Shown: positions 10,488-19,470, counted from the stretch's first letter. The stretch: DNA of 64,000 nt from Modestobacter sp. VKM Ac-2985 (GCF_026967925.1 NZ_JAPVBI010000001.1:1697894-1761893), one strand, 5' to 3'. Numbers and translations: made by a program. Notes: generated from the letters alone by a model not told the origin.

Positions 10488-11255
10488 TCAGCTGCGCAGG
10501 TAGGACGCCCCGTTCACGTCGATGATCGTGCCGGTGGAGAACCGGGCTCCGGGCGAGGCCAGCCACAGCACCGCCGAGGCGACCTCCTCCGGGTGGGCGA
10601 CCCGGCCGTAGGGCGACTGGGCCCGGACGGCGTCCCCGCCCGGGCCGTCGAGCACCTCGCGGGCCATCTCGGTCTGCACGAACCCCGGCGCCACGGTGCC
10701 GACGGAGATGCCGTGCGGCGCCAGCGCCAGGGCCATCGACTGGCCGAAGGCGTTCAGCCCGGCCTTGGACGCCCCGTATGCGGGGTTGGCCGGCTCGCCG
10801 CGGAAGGCGCCCCGGCTGGAGACGTTGACCACCGCGCCGCCACCGGCGGCGATCAGGTGCGGCAGTGCGCGGAACGTCGCGTTGGCCGGGCCGACCAGGT
10901 TGACCGCCAGGGTGTGCTGCCAGGCCGCCTGCCACTCGTCGTAGCCGGTCTCCAGCGGCGGGTGGGCGGTGAAGACGCCGGCGTTGTTGACCAGCACGTG
11001 CAGCCCGCCCAGCGCCGCAGCGGCCTCGTCGACCATCCGCCCGACGGCGTCGGGGTCGGTGAGGTCGGCCTGCACCAGCACGTGGCCGGTGCCGGGCAGC
11101 TCGGCCAGCACCTGCTCGGCGCGCTCGCGGGAGCCGCCCCAGTGCACGGCGACCCGGTCGCCCTGGCCGGCGAACGCCAGGGCGATCGCCCGGCCGATGC
11201 CGCGGGAGGCGCCGGTCACCAGGACGGCGCGGGAACTCGGGGTCTGCGTGGCCAC
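10488..11255 (-). CDS. SDR family oxidoreductase (FabG-like)
   Basis: Classical short-chain dehydrogenase of 255 residues from GTG 11255; TTG 11267 is the alternative start. Motifs: the cofactor loop VTGASRGIGRAIA near residue 15, NNAG in LHVLVNNAG, a serine after VVNVSS, and the YxxxK pair in NPAYGASKAG. It closely resembles 3-oxoacyl-ACP reductase FabG, but as a lone gene it could reduce another carbonyl. It lies 16 bp after the nitroreductase gene on the same strand and is probably cotranscribed with it. Confidence 0.85.
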   Translation of the reverse strand: MATQTPSSRAVLVTGASRGIGRAIALAFAGQGDRVAVHWGGSRERAEQVLAELPGTGHVLVQADLTDPDAVGRMVDEAAAALGGLHVLVNNAGVFTAHPPLETGYDEWQAAWQHTLAVNLVGPANATFRALPHLIAAGGGAVVNVSSRGAFRGEPANPAYGASKAGLNAFGQSMALALAPHGISVGTVAPGFVQTEMAREVLDGPGGDAVRAQSPYGRVAHPEEVASAVLWLASPGARFSTGTIIDVNGASYLRS

Positions 11256-11271
11256 GGACGGAGTCAACCAG

Positions 11272-11871
11272 TCACCAGCTGCCCCGGTGCACGACCTCGT
11301 CCAGGCCCCGCCGGCCGCGCTTGAGCGACGGCGACCGCTTGTCCTCGGTGCCGGGCCAGCCCACCGAGACGCAGCCGATCGGCGTGTAGGCGGCCGGCAC
11401 CCCGAAGGCGGTGCGGAAGGCGTCGACGCGCTCGGCCGGGACGCCGAAGAAGCAGGCGCCCAGCCCCTCGTCGACCGCGGTGAGCAGCATCAGCAGCGAG
11501 GCCATCCCGGTGTCGACGTCCCAGTAGGGCACCGGCCAGCGGGCCTCGTCACGGTCGGTCCAGCCCTTGTCGGACTCCGCGTAGCGCTCCAGGTAGGCGG
11601 CCTTGTGCGACAGCGGCACCACCAGCAGCGGTGCCCGGCGCATCCGGGTCAGCCAGCCGTCGGCCGGGCCGGCGTCGGTGGTCGCCGTCCAGAAGCGCTC
11701 CCGTTCGTCCGGCGTCTCCAGCACCAGGAACGCCCAGCCCTGGCTGAACCCGGCCGAGGGCGCGCGGATCGCGTGCTCGAGCAGCCGGTCCCGTACCTCG
11801 GGCGGCACCGGCCGGTCGGGGTCGTAGTCCCGCACCATGCGGCGGCGGCGGACGACGTCAGCGAACTGCAC
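11272..11871 (-). CDS. Nitroreductase family protein
   Basis: FMN-dependent nitroreductase-fold protein of about 199 residues. Visible features: FADVVRRRRMVRDYDPDRP at the start (the usual Arg-Arg-Ser/Met-Val-Arg FMN phosphate contact), IRAPSAGFSQGWAFLVLE, and a C-terminal PIGCVSVGWPG segment. The GTG at 11871 is preferred because GGAG lies 7 nt upstream; a longer in-frame reading to 11979 looks non-coding. Substrate unknown; members reduce nitro groups, quinones or flavins. It sits in the cluster that divides the his genes. Confidence 0.85.
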   Translation of the reverse strand: MQFADVVRRRRMVRDYDPDRPVPPEVRDRLLEHAIRAPSAGFSQGWAFLVLETPDERERFWTATTDAGPADGWLTRMRRAPLLVVPLSHKAAYLERYAESDKGWTDRDEARWPVPYWDVDTGMASLLMLLTAVDEGLGACFFGVPAERVDAFRTAFGVPAAYTPIGCVSVGWPGTEDKRSPSLKRGRRGLDEVVHRGSW

Positions 11872-11999
11872 GGCACGACTCCATGCCGAGCACCCTGCCG
11901 CACGCCCCCGACAGGTTGTCGGTGCCCCGGTCGGGTAGGAGCGCACCGCGGCCGCCGGGGACCTCCCGGCCGTCGCCACCGCCGGACCGAGGGGCAGCC

Positions 12000-12419
12000 A
12001 TGACGACGAGCGGACGGGGGACGCCGACCGGCGGCCTCGTGCAGAGCCTGCAGGGGAACGCGGCGTCGCTGGTGCGCCTGGAGCTCGACCGGCTGCGGCA
12101 GGAGCTGAGCGACAGCGCGCGCCAGGCCGGCCGGGCCTCGGCGCTGCTGGGCGGGGCCGGGCTGCTCGGCATGGTGACGGTGGGGACCTCGGTCGCCCTG
12201 GTGCTGCGGTCGCTGGACACCGTGCTGCCCCGCCCCGCCTCCGCCGCGCTGCTCAGCGGCGTCTGCGGCGCCGGCGCCGGGGTGCTCGCCGCGCTGGGCG
12301 TCGCCGAGCTGCGCCGGGCGAGGCCCTTCGTGCCGGAGGAGACCGTGCAGGGCGTGACGGACGACGTGCGGGCGGCACGTCCCGGGACGTCCGGGGGCAC
12401 CGCGAGGCCGGCCGGCTGA
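12000..12419 (+). CDS. Phage holin-superfamily-like membrane protein (DUF1469-like)
   Basis: A 139-residue protein: an amphipathic helix VRLELDRLRQELSDSARQAG, then two hydrophobic segments (SALLGGAGLLGMVTVGTSVAL and SAALLSGVCGAGAGVLAALG), and a polar tail with FVPEETV. This is the layout of the actinobacterial phage-holin 3_6/DUF1469 family of housekeeping membrane proteins; no phage genes are nearby. ATG 12000 is preceded by GAGGGGC, an acceptable ribosome binding site. Function unknown. Confidence 0.7.
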   Translation: MTTSGRGTPTGGLVQSLQGNAASLVRLELDRLRQELSDSARQAGRASALLGGAGLLGMVTVGTSVALVLRSLDTVLPRPASAALLSGVCGAGAGVLAALGVAELRRARPFVPEETVQGVTDDVRAARPGTSGGTARPAG

Positions 12420-12474
12420 TCCGTTCGCCCACCGGCAGCCGGGTGGGCCGGACCCGACTGTCGGCGGGCTTCCC

Positions 12475-12480
12475 TAGGCT
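12475..12480 (+). promoter_or_regulatory. -10 box of priA, leaderless start
   Basis: TAGGCT ends 6 nt before GTG 12487, which would then be the first codon of a leaderless transcript of the second his block. Confidence 0.45.
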
Positions 12481-12486
12481 GTGCAC

Positions 12487-13218
12487 GTGTCGAAGCTCCA
12501 GCTGCTCCCCGCCGTCGACGTCGCCGACGGCCTCGCCGTCCGCCTGGTCCAGGGGGAGGCCGGCAGCGAGACCTCCTACGGCGACCCGCTCGAGGCGGCG
12601 CTGGCCTGGCAGCGCGACGGCGCCGAGTGGGTGCACCTGGTCGACCTGGACGCCGCCTTCGGGCGTGGCTCCAACCGGGCGCTGCTGGCCCGGGTGGTCG
12701 GCTCGCTCGACGTCGACGTCGAGCTCTCCGGTGGCATCCGGGACGACGAGTCCCTGGCGGCCGCGCTGGCCACCGGCTGCCGCCGGGTGAACCTGGGCAC
12801 GGCCGCCCTGGAGTCCCCGGAGTGGTGTGCGCGGGCGATCGCCGAGCACGGCGACCGGGTCGCCGTCGGCCTGGACGTCCGGGGCACCCGGCTGGCCGCC
12901 CGCGGGTGGACCAAGGAGGGCGGGGAGCTGTACGAGACCCTCGCCCGGCTGGACGCCGAGGGGTGCGCTCGCTACGTCGTCACCGACATCACCAAGGACG
13001 GCACGCTGCGCGGCCCGAACCTGGAGCTGCTCCGCGAGGTCTGCGCGGCCACCTCACGCCCGGTCGTCGCCTCCGGTGGGGTCAGTTCGCTGGACGACAT
13101 CCGTGCGCTGGCCGCGCTGACCGAGGTGGGCGTCGAGGGCTCGATCGTCGGCAAGGCGCTGTACGCCGGGCAGTTCACCCTGCCCGAGGCGCTGGCGCTG
13201 ACCGAAGAACTGGCATGA
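12487..13218 (+). CDS. priA: Bifunctional HisA/TrpF isomerase (PriA)
   Basis: A (beta-alpha)8 barrel that isomerises ProFAR in histidine synthesis and, in Actinobacteria, also phosphoribosylanthranilate in tryptophan synthesis. 243 residues. D11 in [10 protein letters not shown] and D171 in [11 protein letters not shown] are the catalytic acid/base pair, and [11 protein letters not shown] is typical of PriA. With the start at 12487 the first catalytic aspartate is residue 11, as I recall for mycobacterial PriA; GTG 12481 would add two residues. No trpF is present beside trpC, trpB or trpA in this window, supporting dual use. ATGA overlap with the next gene. Confidence 0.92.
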   Translation: MSKLQLLPAVDVADGLAVRLVQGEAGSETSYGDPLEAALAWQRDGAEWVHLVDLDAAFGRGSNRALLARVVGSLDVDVELSGGIRDDESLAAALATGCRRVNLGTAALESPEWCARAIAEHGDRVAVGLDVRGTRLAARGWTKEGGELYETLARLDAEGCARYVVTDITKDGTLRGPNLELLREVCAATSRPVVASGGVSSLDDIRALAALTEVGVEGSIVGKALYAGQFTLPEALALTEELA

Positions 13219-13604
13219 CCGCGCTGCGGCTGGGCTCCGGGGCTCCCTGGGAGGACGTCGTCGGCTACAGCCGGGTCGTCGTGCACGGTGACACTGCCTG
13301 GGTGAGCGGGACGACGGCGACAGTCGACGGCGCGGTGGCCCACCCGGGGGACGCCGCCGGGCAGACCCGCGTGGCCCTCTCCGGGGTCCGGCGGGCGCTG
13401 GACGAGGTCGGGTTCGCGCTCGGCGACGTGGTCCGCACCCGCATGTACGTCACCGACATCAGCCGCTGGGAGGAGGTCGGGCGGGTGCACGGGGAGTTCT
13501 TCCGCGACGCCCGGCCCGCGACGTCGATGGTGCAGGTGGCCGCCCTGATCGACCCGGCGATGCTGGTGGAGATCGAGGCCGACGCGGTCCGGGGTGCGGC
13601 GTGA
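13215..13604 (+). CDS. RidA family protein
   Basis: A 129-residue protein of the YjgF/YER057c/UK114 fold. Visible: [10 protein letters not shown] in the first strand pair, [39 protein letters not shown] carrying the Arg often involved in imine binding, and the terminal [16 protein letters not shown]. Archetypal RidA hydrolyses reactive enamine/imine intermediates released by PLP enzymes. It sits between priA and hisF with 4-bp overlaps on both sides, so it is surely cotranscribed with them. A role in clearing imines from HisC or other PLP enzymes is inference. Confidence 0.85.
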   Translation: MTALRLGSGAPWEDVVGYSRVVVHGDTAWVSGTTATVDGAVAHPGDAAGQTRVALSGVRRALDEVGFALGDVVRTRMYVTDISRWEEVGRVHGEFFRDARPATSMVQVAALIDPAMLVEIEADAVRGAA

Positions 13605-14395
13605 GCCTGGCCGTCCGGGTGATCCCGTGCCTGGACGTCGACGCCGGCCGGGTGGTCAAGGGCGTGAACTTCGTCGACCTGGTCGACGCCGGTGACCCGG
13701 TGGAGATGGCCCGGGTCTACGACGCCGAGGGCGCCGACGAGCTGACCTTCCTGGACATCACCGCCAGCTCCGGTGACCGGGAGACGACCTACGACGTCGT
13801 CCGGCGCACCGCGGAGAGCGTGTTCATCCCGCTCACCGTCGGGGGAGGGGTGCGCAGCGTCGCCGACGTCGACCGGCTGCTGCGCAACGGAGCGGACAAG
13901 ATCGCGGTCAACACCGCTGCGGTGACCCGGCCGGAGCTGATCGCCGAGATCGCCGACCGGTTCGGCAACCAGGTCCTCGTGCTGTCCCTGGACGCGCGCC
14001 GGGTGCGGGACGGCGTGCAGACCGACTCCGGCTTCGAGGTCACCACCCACGGTGGCCGGCGCGGCACCGGCCGGGACGCCGTCGAGTGGGTGGTGCAGGC
14101 CGCCCGGCTGGGCGTCGGCGAGGTGCTGCTGAACTCGATGGACGCGGACGGCACGCGCACCGGCTTCGACACCGACCTGATCGCCGCGGTGCGGCGCGAG
14201 GTCTCCGTGCCGCTGATCGCCAGCGGGGGAGCGGGCGCGGTCGACCACTTCCCGCCGGCGGTGGCCGCCGGTGCCGACGCGGTCCTCGCGGCCAGCGTCT
14301 TCCACTTCGGTCAGCTGCGGGTCGGCGACGTCAAGCAGGGGCTGGCCGCCGCCGGCGTGCAGGTGCGGCAGGAGACCGACCACCCACTGCGCTGA
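13601..14395 (+). CDS. hisF: Imidazole glycerol phosphate synthase, cyclase subunit
   Basis: A (beta-alpha)8 barrel partner of HisH; uses ammonia from HisH to turn PRFAR into imidazole glycerol phosphate and AICAR. 264 residues. Catalytic Asp12 is in [16 protein letters not shown] and the second Asp in VLSLDARRV; phosphate loops TVGGGVRS and [12 protein letters not shown] are clear. GTGA overlap with ridA. Last gene of the second his block; ends 15 bp from a convergent gene. Confidence 0.97.
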   Translation: MSLAVRVIPCLDVDAGRVVKGVNFVDLVDAGDPVEMARVYDAEGADELTFLDITASSGDRETTYDVVRRTAESVFIPLTVGGGVRSVADVDRLLRNGADKIAVNTAAVTRPELIAEIADRFGNQVLVLSLDARRVRDGVQTDSGFEVTTHGGRRGTGRDAVEWVVQAARLGVGEVLLNSMDADGTRTGFDTDLIAAVRREVSVPLIASGGAGAVDHFPPAVAAGADAVLAASVFHFGQLRVGDVKQGLAAAGVQVRQETDHPLR

Positions 14396-14410
14396 GCGGC
14401 GGCTCCGGGG

Positions 14411-15040
14411 TCAGTCGACGGTGAGGTCCACGCAGGCGACCTCGCGGCGGCCGCTCACCCAGAGCAGCACCTCCAGCGGGGCGCCGGTCACCGTGGTCGT
14501 CGGCTCGCCGTCGTGAAGCCGGCGCTCGCTGCCCGCCGAGCCGTCGGGCACGTCGCTGCGCTGCACCAGCAGGCCGGCCGTCGGCCGCGGCGCGGCCCCG
14601 CCGCGGGCCAGCAACGGCACGCTCTTCCAGAGCTGGTCCTGCACCTGGCGCGGCAGCTCGCGCGGCGCCCAGCCGGGCTGCGCCCGCCGGACGTCCTCGT
14701 GGTGGATCACCATCTCCGCGGTGTTGACCAGCCGGTCCAGCACCGGCCAGGCGGTGGGCACCCAGGCCGGCGGCCCCGACCGGACATCGGCGACCAGCCG
14801 GGCGAAGTCCTGCCGCTCCCGGGCCCGGCCGTGCACCCGGTCCGTCCACCGCGCGAACGGCCCACCCAGCACGAACCCCGGCATGGCGTCGGGGCGGCGG
14901 TCGCGCACGACGAGGTGGGCGGCCATGTCCTGGGTGGCCCAGCCCTCGCAGCAGGTGGGCTGGTCGGGCCCCAACCGGTCCAGCAGGTCGGCCAGCGCGG
15001 CCCGCTCCGACTGCGACACGGGCACGGCGGAGGTCGGCAC
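14411..15040 (-). CDS. TIGR03085-type metal-binding protein (DinB/MDMPI fold)
   Basis: A 209-residue protein with the N-terminal helix-bundle pattern of the mycothiol-dependent maleylpyruvate isomerase/DinB group: LLDRLGPDQPTCCEGW then TQDMAAHLVVRDRR, and a second His pair in MVIHHEDVRRAQPGW. The spaced histidines (AAHL and IHHED) are the expected metal ligands. The C-terminal half contains LEVLLWVSGR. It matches what I recall of the actinobacterial TIGR03085 family; substrate unknown. Ends close to hisF in convergent orientation. Confidence 0.75.
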   Translation of the reverse strand: MPTSAVPVSQSERAALADLLDRLGPDQPTCCEGWATQDMAAHLVVRDRRPDAMPGFVLGGPFARWTDRVHGRARERQDFARLVADVRSGPPAWVPTAWPVLDRLVNTAEMVIHHEDVRRAQPGWAPRELPRQVQDQLWKSVPLLARGGAAPRPTAGLLVQRSDVPDGSAGSERRLHDGEPTTTVTGAPLEVLLWVSGRREVACVDLTVD

Positions 15041-15160
15041 GAGCCGAGGCTATCTCCGTTCCGCCGTCCGGGGCCCGTCGGCGAGACCGGTACGTGACCC
15101 GTGCGGTGCCCCCGGCGTCCCGGGCACCGCCCGACCCGTCGCGGGCGCCCGCCGATTCCG

Positions 15161-15189
15161 TTAGGGGGCCTAAGGAGTGCGCGTAGGCT
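15161..15189 (+). promoter_or_regulatory. Promoter of the ABC exporter operon
   Basis: TTAGGG (15161-15166) and TAGGCT (15184-15189) are separated by 17 nt. Transcription would start near 15196, leaving a leader of about 28 nt with a GGAGGA Shine-Dalgarno at 15214-15219. Confidence 0.5.
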
Positions 15190-15224
15190 GGTGGCACCGA
15201 CCGATCGATCTCTGGAGGACCCCT

Positions 15225-17030
15225 GTGCCGCGCCGCAGAGACGCCGTCGTCCGGCGCGGACTCCGTCACGTGCGCCGCGCCGTGCGCGAGCAACCGGGCA
15301 TCTTCGCGCTGGCCTTCCTGGGCAGCAGCCTCTACGGCGGGATGACGGTCGCCAGCGCCTACGTCATCGGTGGGATCACCACCCGGGTGCTGCTGCCGGC
15401 CTTCGACGAGGGGGCCACCACCACGGCCGCGCTGACCCTGGCCGCCCTGGCGATCCTCGTCGTCGCCGTCCTGAAGATCGTCGGCATCATCGGTCGGCGG
15501 CTGTTCGCCGGGATGATGGCCTACCGGCTGCAGGCCGACTACCGCCGCCGGGTCACCGGCCAGTACCTCCGGCTGCCGCTGTCCTGGCACCAGCGGCACC
15601 CCACCGGGCAGCTGCTGTCCAACGCCAACTCCGACGTCGAGTCGGCCTGGTTCTTCGTCCAGCCGCTGCCCTTCGCCTGCGGTGCGCTGGTGATGGTGGC
15701 CATCACCAGCGTCGCGCTGGTGCTCACCGACCCCCTGCTCGCGCTGGTCGGGCTGGTCGTCTTCCCCCTGGTGTTCGTGATGAACGCCGTCTACAGCCAG
15801 GTCATGTCGCCCCGGATGGCCCGCGCCCAGCAGCTGCGCGCCGAGGTCAGCGAGATCGCCCACGAGAGCTTCGACGCCGCACTCGTCGTCAAGACGCTGG
15901 GCCGGGAGACCACCGAGACCACCCGGTTCGCGGTGAAGGCCGACGAGCTGCGCGACGGGCTGATCTCCGTCGGCCGGGTCCGGGGCCTGTTCGACCCGCT
16001 GATGGAGGCGCTGCCGAACCTGGGCACGCTGGCGGTGCTGTTCATCGGGGCCCAGCGGGTCGTCGCCGGCGCCGCCGACGCCGGCGACCTGGTCTCCATC
16101 GCCTACCTGTTCACCCTGCTGGCGCTGCCGATCCGGGCCATCGGCTGGGTGCTGGCCGACCTGCCCCGGGCGATGGCCGGGTTCGACCGGGTCACCCCCG
16201 TGCTCGAGGCCACCGGGGAGATCCCGCACGGGCCCGACACGGCCCCTGCCGGCGACCAGGGCGCCGTGCTCGCGTTGCACGACGTGTCGTTCCGCTACGG
16301 CGGTGCCGTCCGCCCGACCCTGGACGGCGTCACCTTCGACGTCGCCGCCGGGCGCACGCTCGCCGTCGTCGGCCCGACCGGCGCCGGCAAGTCCACCCTC
16401 GCCGGCCTGCTGGTGCGGCTGACCGACCCGGACTCCGGGGCGGTGCTGCTCGACGGGGTCGACCTGCGCACCCTCCGCGAGGGCCAGGTCAGCGACCACG
16501 TGGCGTTCGTCGCCCAGACGACCTTCCTCTTCGACGACACCGTCCGCGACAACGTGACCCTGGGCGGGCCGTACACCGACGAGGAGGTGCACGAGGCGTT
16601 GCGGATCGCCGCCGCCGACGACTTCGTCGGCCGCCTCCCCGACGGGCTGGACACCCGGGTCGGCGAGCGTGGCGCCAGCCTCTCCGGCGGCCAGCGGCAG
16701 CGGCTGGCGCTGGCCCGCGCCATCGTCCGCCGTCCCCGGCTGCTGGTGCTGGACGACGCGACCAGTGCGGTCGACCCGTCGGTGGAGGCCCGGATCCTGG
16801 ACGCGCTGCGCGCGACCGACCGGCCGGCCACCGTCGTCGTGGTCGCCTACCGGCAGGCGACCATCGCGCTGGCCGACGAGGTGCTCTGGCTGGAGGCCGG
16901 CCGGCTCGTCGCCCGCGGCACGCACGCCGAGCTGCTCGCCCAGGTGCCCGGCTACGCCCGCCTGGTGCACGCCTACCAGCCGCCCGAGCCAGGCCTGGCC
17001 GAGCGCGCCCCCGCGGAGGTGCCGGCGTGA
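15225..17030 (+). CDS. ABC exporter half-transporter with degenerate ATP site
   Basis: Type IV ABC half-transporter, 601 residues: about six membrane helices (residues 25-330) and a C-terminal ATPase. Walker A GPTGAGKST is residues 383-391 and the signature LSGGQ 486-490. The Walker B segment reads LLVLDDATSAVD, so D511 replaces the catalytic glutamate, and the H-loop reads VVAYRQ, with Y542 in place of histidine. This identifies it as the non-catalytic partner of a heterodimer with the next gene, which has both residues. Start GTG 15225 has GGAGGA upstream. GTGA overlap with its partner. Substrate unknown; homologues export drugs, lipids or peptides. Confidence 0.9.
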   Translation: MPRRRDAVVRRGLRHVRRAVREQPGIFALAFLGSSLYGGMTVASAYVIGGITTRVLLPAFDEGATTTAALTLAALAILVVAVLKIVGIIGRRLFAGMMAYRLQADYRRRVTGQYLRLPLSWHQRHPTGQLLSNANSDVESAWFFVQPLPFACGALVMVAITSVALVLTDPLLALVGLVVFPLVFVMNAVYSQVMSPRMARAQQLRAEVSEIAHESFDAALVVKTLGRETTETTRFAVKADELRDGLISVGRVRGLFDPLMEALPNLGTLAVLFIGAQRVVAGAADAGDLVSIAYLFTLLALPIRAIGWVLADLPRAMAGFDRVTPVLEATGEIPHGPDTAPAGDQGAVLALHDVSFRYGGAVRPTLDGVTFDVAAGRTLAVVGPTGAGKSTLAGLLVRLTDPDSGAVLLDGVDLRTLREGQVSDHVAFVAQTTFLFDDTVRDNVTLGGPYTDEEVHEALRIAAADDFVGRLPDGLDTRVGERGASLSGGQRQRLALARAIVRRPRLLVLDDATSAVDPSVEARILDALRATDRPATVVVVAYRQATIALADEVLWLEAGRLVARGTHAELLAQVPGYARLVHAYQPPEPGLAERAPAEVPA

Positions 17031-18835
17031 GCGACGAGCCGGTGCTGGCCACCGACCGCCGGTCGGAGAGCGCCACCGCGACCCTGCGCCGGGGCCTGCG
17101 GATGATGCCGGAGTTCCGCCAGGGGCTGCCCGCCACCTTCGCGCTGGCCCTGATCGCCACCGCCGGCCGGGTGGTCGTCCCGATCGCGGTGCAGCAGACC
17201 CTGGACCGGGGGCTCGGCGCACCCGACGGCCCGGACATCGACCTGGTCCGCGACCTGGTAGCGGTCTGCGCGGTCGTCGTGCTGATCACCAGCTTCGCCG
17301 TCTACCGGATGAACGTGCGGCTGTTCCGCACGACCGAGACGGCGCTGGCCGGGCTCCGGGTGCGGGCGTTCCGGCACGTGCACGACCTGTCGGTGCTGCA
17401 CCAGCAGGGCCAGCGGCGGGGGTCGCTGGTCTCCCGGGTGACCAGCGACGTCGACCAGCTGTCGGTGTTCATGCAGTGGGGCGGGGTGCTGGGGCTGGTC
17501 AGCCTCGGCCAGCTCGTGGTGGCCACCGTCGTCATGGCGGTCTACTCCTGGCAGCTCACCCTGCTGGTGCTGGTCTGCTTCATCCCGCTGGCCGTGGCGG
17601 TCAAGTTCTTCGCCCGCCGCCTGGCCGAGGTCTACGGCGTCGTGCGCGAGCGGGTCGGCGACGTGCTGGCCGCGGTGGGGGAGTCGGTCGTCGGTGCGCC
17701 GACGGTGCGGGCCTACGGCGTCCGCGCCCGGACGGCGGCCCGCCTCGACGGCGCCATCGACCGGCACTACCGCGCCTCGGTGCACGCGCAGAAGGTGACC
17801 GCCGGCGTCTACGTCAGCGGCGAGTTCATCGCCGCCGTCGCCAACGCAGCGGTCGTCGTGGTCGGCGTGCTGCTCGGCATCGCCGGGGACATCAGCGCCG
17901 GCACCCTGGTCGCCTTCCTCTTCCTGGTCACGCTGTTCGTCGCGCCGGTGCAGACCGCCAGCGAGGTGCTGAACGAGGCGCAGAACGCCGTCGCCGGGTT
18001 CCGCCGGGTGCTCGACGTGCTGGACACCGAGCCCGACGTCCAGGACCCCGCCGACGGCCGGCCGCTGCCCGACGGGCCGCTGGACGTGCGCTTCGACGCC
18101 GTCTCCTTCGCCTACGCCGCGGGCGGCGCCAAGGCCCTGGACGGTGTCGACCTCACCATCGCCGCCCGGACCCGCATCGCGATCGTCGGGGAGACCGGGT
18201 CGGGCAAGACGACGTTCGCCAAGCTCGTCACCCGGCTGATGGACCCCACCGGGGGCCGGGTGCTGGTCGGCGGCGTGCCGCTGGACGAGGTGGCCTTCGC
18301 CTCGCTGCGCGAACGGGTCGTCATGGTCCCCCAGGACGGGTTCCTGTTCGACGCCTCGGTGGCCGACAACGTGCGCTACGGCCGGCCGGGCCTGACCGAC
18401 GCGCAGATCGTCGCCGCCTTCGACGAGCTCGGCCTGCGCGACTGGCTGGACGGGCTGCCCGACGGCGTCACCACCCCGGTGGGCCAGCGCGGGGAGTCGC
18501 TGTCGGCGGGGGAGCGGCAGCTGGTCGCGGTGGCCCGTGCCTACGTGGCCGACCCCGACCTGCTGGTGCTGGACGAGGCGACCAGCGCCGTCGACCCGGC
18601 CACCGAGATGCGGCTGACCCGGGCGCTGGACGCGCTCACCGACGGGCGCACCACGCTGACCATCGCGCACCGGCTGTCCACCGCGGAGCGGGCCGACGAG
18701 ATCCTCGTCGTCGACGCCGGCCGGGTGGCCCAGCGCGGCACCCACGCCCAGCTCGTGGACGCCGACGGACCCTACGCGCGGCTGCACGCGTCCTGGCGGC
18801 GGAGCTCCGGGCGGCAGCCCGAACCCGCCGCCTGA
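17027..18835 (+). CDS. ABC exporter half-transporter with canonical catalytic residues
   Basis: 602 residues with six predicted membrane helices (about residues 40-310) and a C-terminal ATPase. Walker A GETGSGKTT (388-396), Walker B LLVLDEATSAVD with the catalytic glutamate E517, and the H-loop IAHRLST with H548 are intact. The signature is LSAGERQ (492-498), a drift from LSGGQ that would fall in the degenerate composite site together with Walker A/B of the preceding protein. The complementary defects of the two proteins match heterodimeric exporters such as TM287/288 or BmrCD (established knowledge). Translationally coupled to the upstream half. Confidence 0.9.
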   Translation: MSDEPVLATDRRSESATATLRRGLRMMPEFRQGLPATFALALIATAGRVVVPIAVQQTLDRGLGAPDGPDIDLVRDLVAVCAVVVLITSFAVYRMNVRLFRTTETALAGLRVRAFRHVHDLSVLHQQGQRRGSLVSRVTSDVDQLSVFMQWGGVLGLVSLGQLVVATVVMAVYSWQLTLLVLVCFIPLAVAVKFFARRLAEVYGVVRERVGDVLAAVGESVVGAPTVRAYGVRARTAARLDGAIDRHYRASVHAQKVTAGVYVSGEFIAAVANAAVVVVGVLLGIAGDISAGTLVAFLFLVTLFVAPVQTASEVLNEAQNAVAGFRRVLDVLDTEPDVQDPADGRPLPDGPLDVRFDAVSFAYAAGGAKALDGVDLTIAARTRIAIVGETGSGKTTFAKLVTRLMDPTGGRVLVGGVPLDEVAFASLRERVVMVPQDGFLFDASVADNVRYGRPGLTDAQIVAAFDELGLRDWLDGLPDGVTTPVGQRGESLSAGERQLVAVARAYVADPDLLVLDEATSAVDPATEMRLTRALDALTDGRTTLTIAHRLSTAERADEILVVDAGRVAQRGTHAQLVDADGPYARLHASWRRSSGRQPEPAA

Positions 18836-18857
18836 CCTGCGGGCCGCGGGGCTGCTG

Positions 18858-18883
18858 GGGCGGGTGGGCCGACGGTCCCGCCC
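18858..18883 (+). terminator. Possible terminator after the ABC exporter
   Basis: A 7-bp dyad GGGCGGG (18858-18864)/CCCGCCC (18877-18883) with a 12-nt loop, 22 bases after the stop. Weak evidence in such GC-rich DNA. Confidence 0.3.
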
Positions 18884-18922
18884 GCCCACCGCCCGGGCGG
18901 CTCCGGACGAGCGCGGAGGCCC

Positions 18923-18928
18923 TACCGT
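18923..18928 (+). promoter_or_regulatory. -10 box, leaderless start
   Basis: TACCGT lies 6 nt before the GTG at 18935, the spacing expected for leaderless transcription. Confidence 0.4.
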
Positions 18929-18934
18929 CCGGCC

Positions 18935-19360
18935 GTGCCCTCCGAGCCTGCCCGCCGCCGTCCCCCGCTGCCCGCCCTGCTCGCCGTGCTGGGAGCGGTG
19001 CTCACCGCACTGCTGAGCGCCTTCTTCAGCGTCATCGCCCTGGCCTTCTCCAACGGTCAGTTCGGCGACGGGGGCTGGCTGGTGATCGCCACGCCGGTCC
19101 TGCTCGCGGCCTGGCTGCTGACCGGCGCGCTGCTGCTGGTGATCGGCCGGTCCTGGCTGGCGCTGCTCGTGCCGGCCGCCGTGGTGTTCGCCCTGGTCGT
19201 CTGGGGGACCGTCGCGGCCGGGCTCGGCTCGGACACCGACGGCTTCGTCGTCCTGCTGTGGGTGCTGCCCGCCGGCACCGCGGTGCTGGCCGCGCTCCCG
19301 GGCGTGCGCCGCTGGGTCACCGCGCGCCGGGGGGCCCGGTCGTCCACAGCCCTCGGCTGA
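18935..19360 (+). CDS. Hypothetical four-helix membrane protein
   Basis: A 141-residue protein with four hydrophobic segments (LLAVLGAVLTALLSAFFSVI, LVIATPVLLAAWLLTGALLL, LALLVPAAVVFALVVWGTV and FVVLLWVLPAGTAVLAALPG) and an Arg-rich C-terminus. No family recognised. No Shine-Dalgarno; expressed probably from a leaderless transcript. It stands alone between the ABC exporter and the FAD dehydrogenase. Confidence 0.6.
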   Translation: MPSEPARRRPPLPALLAVLGAVLTALLSAFFSVIALAFSNGQFGDGGWLVIATPVLLAAWLLTGALLLVIGRSWLALLVPAAVVFALVVWGTVAAGLGSDTDGFVVLLWVLPAGTAVLAALPGVRRWVTARRGARSSTALG

Positions 19361-19470
19361 CCGGCCCCACCGGCGCGCCGACCCCCCTGGCGTCCCGGTG
19401 AGCGCACACCCGCCCCGGTCGGTGGGCGACTCGCACACGCCGGACCGCCCGGCCGGCGCCCCGGGCCAGC

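Noticed and set aside
12000-12419. Holin-like gene as a sign of a prophage
   Set aside because: No capsid, integrase, lysin or attachment repeats are nearby; the family is a normal actinobacterial membrane protein.
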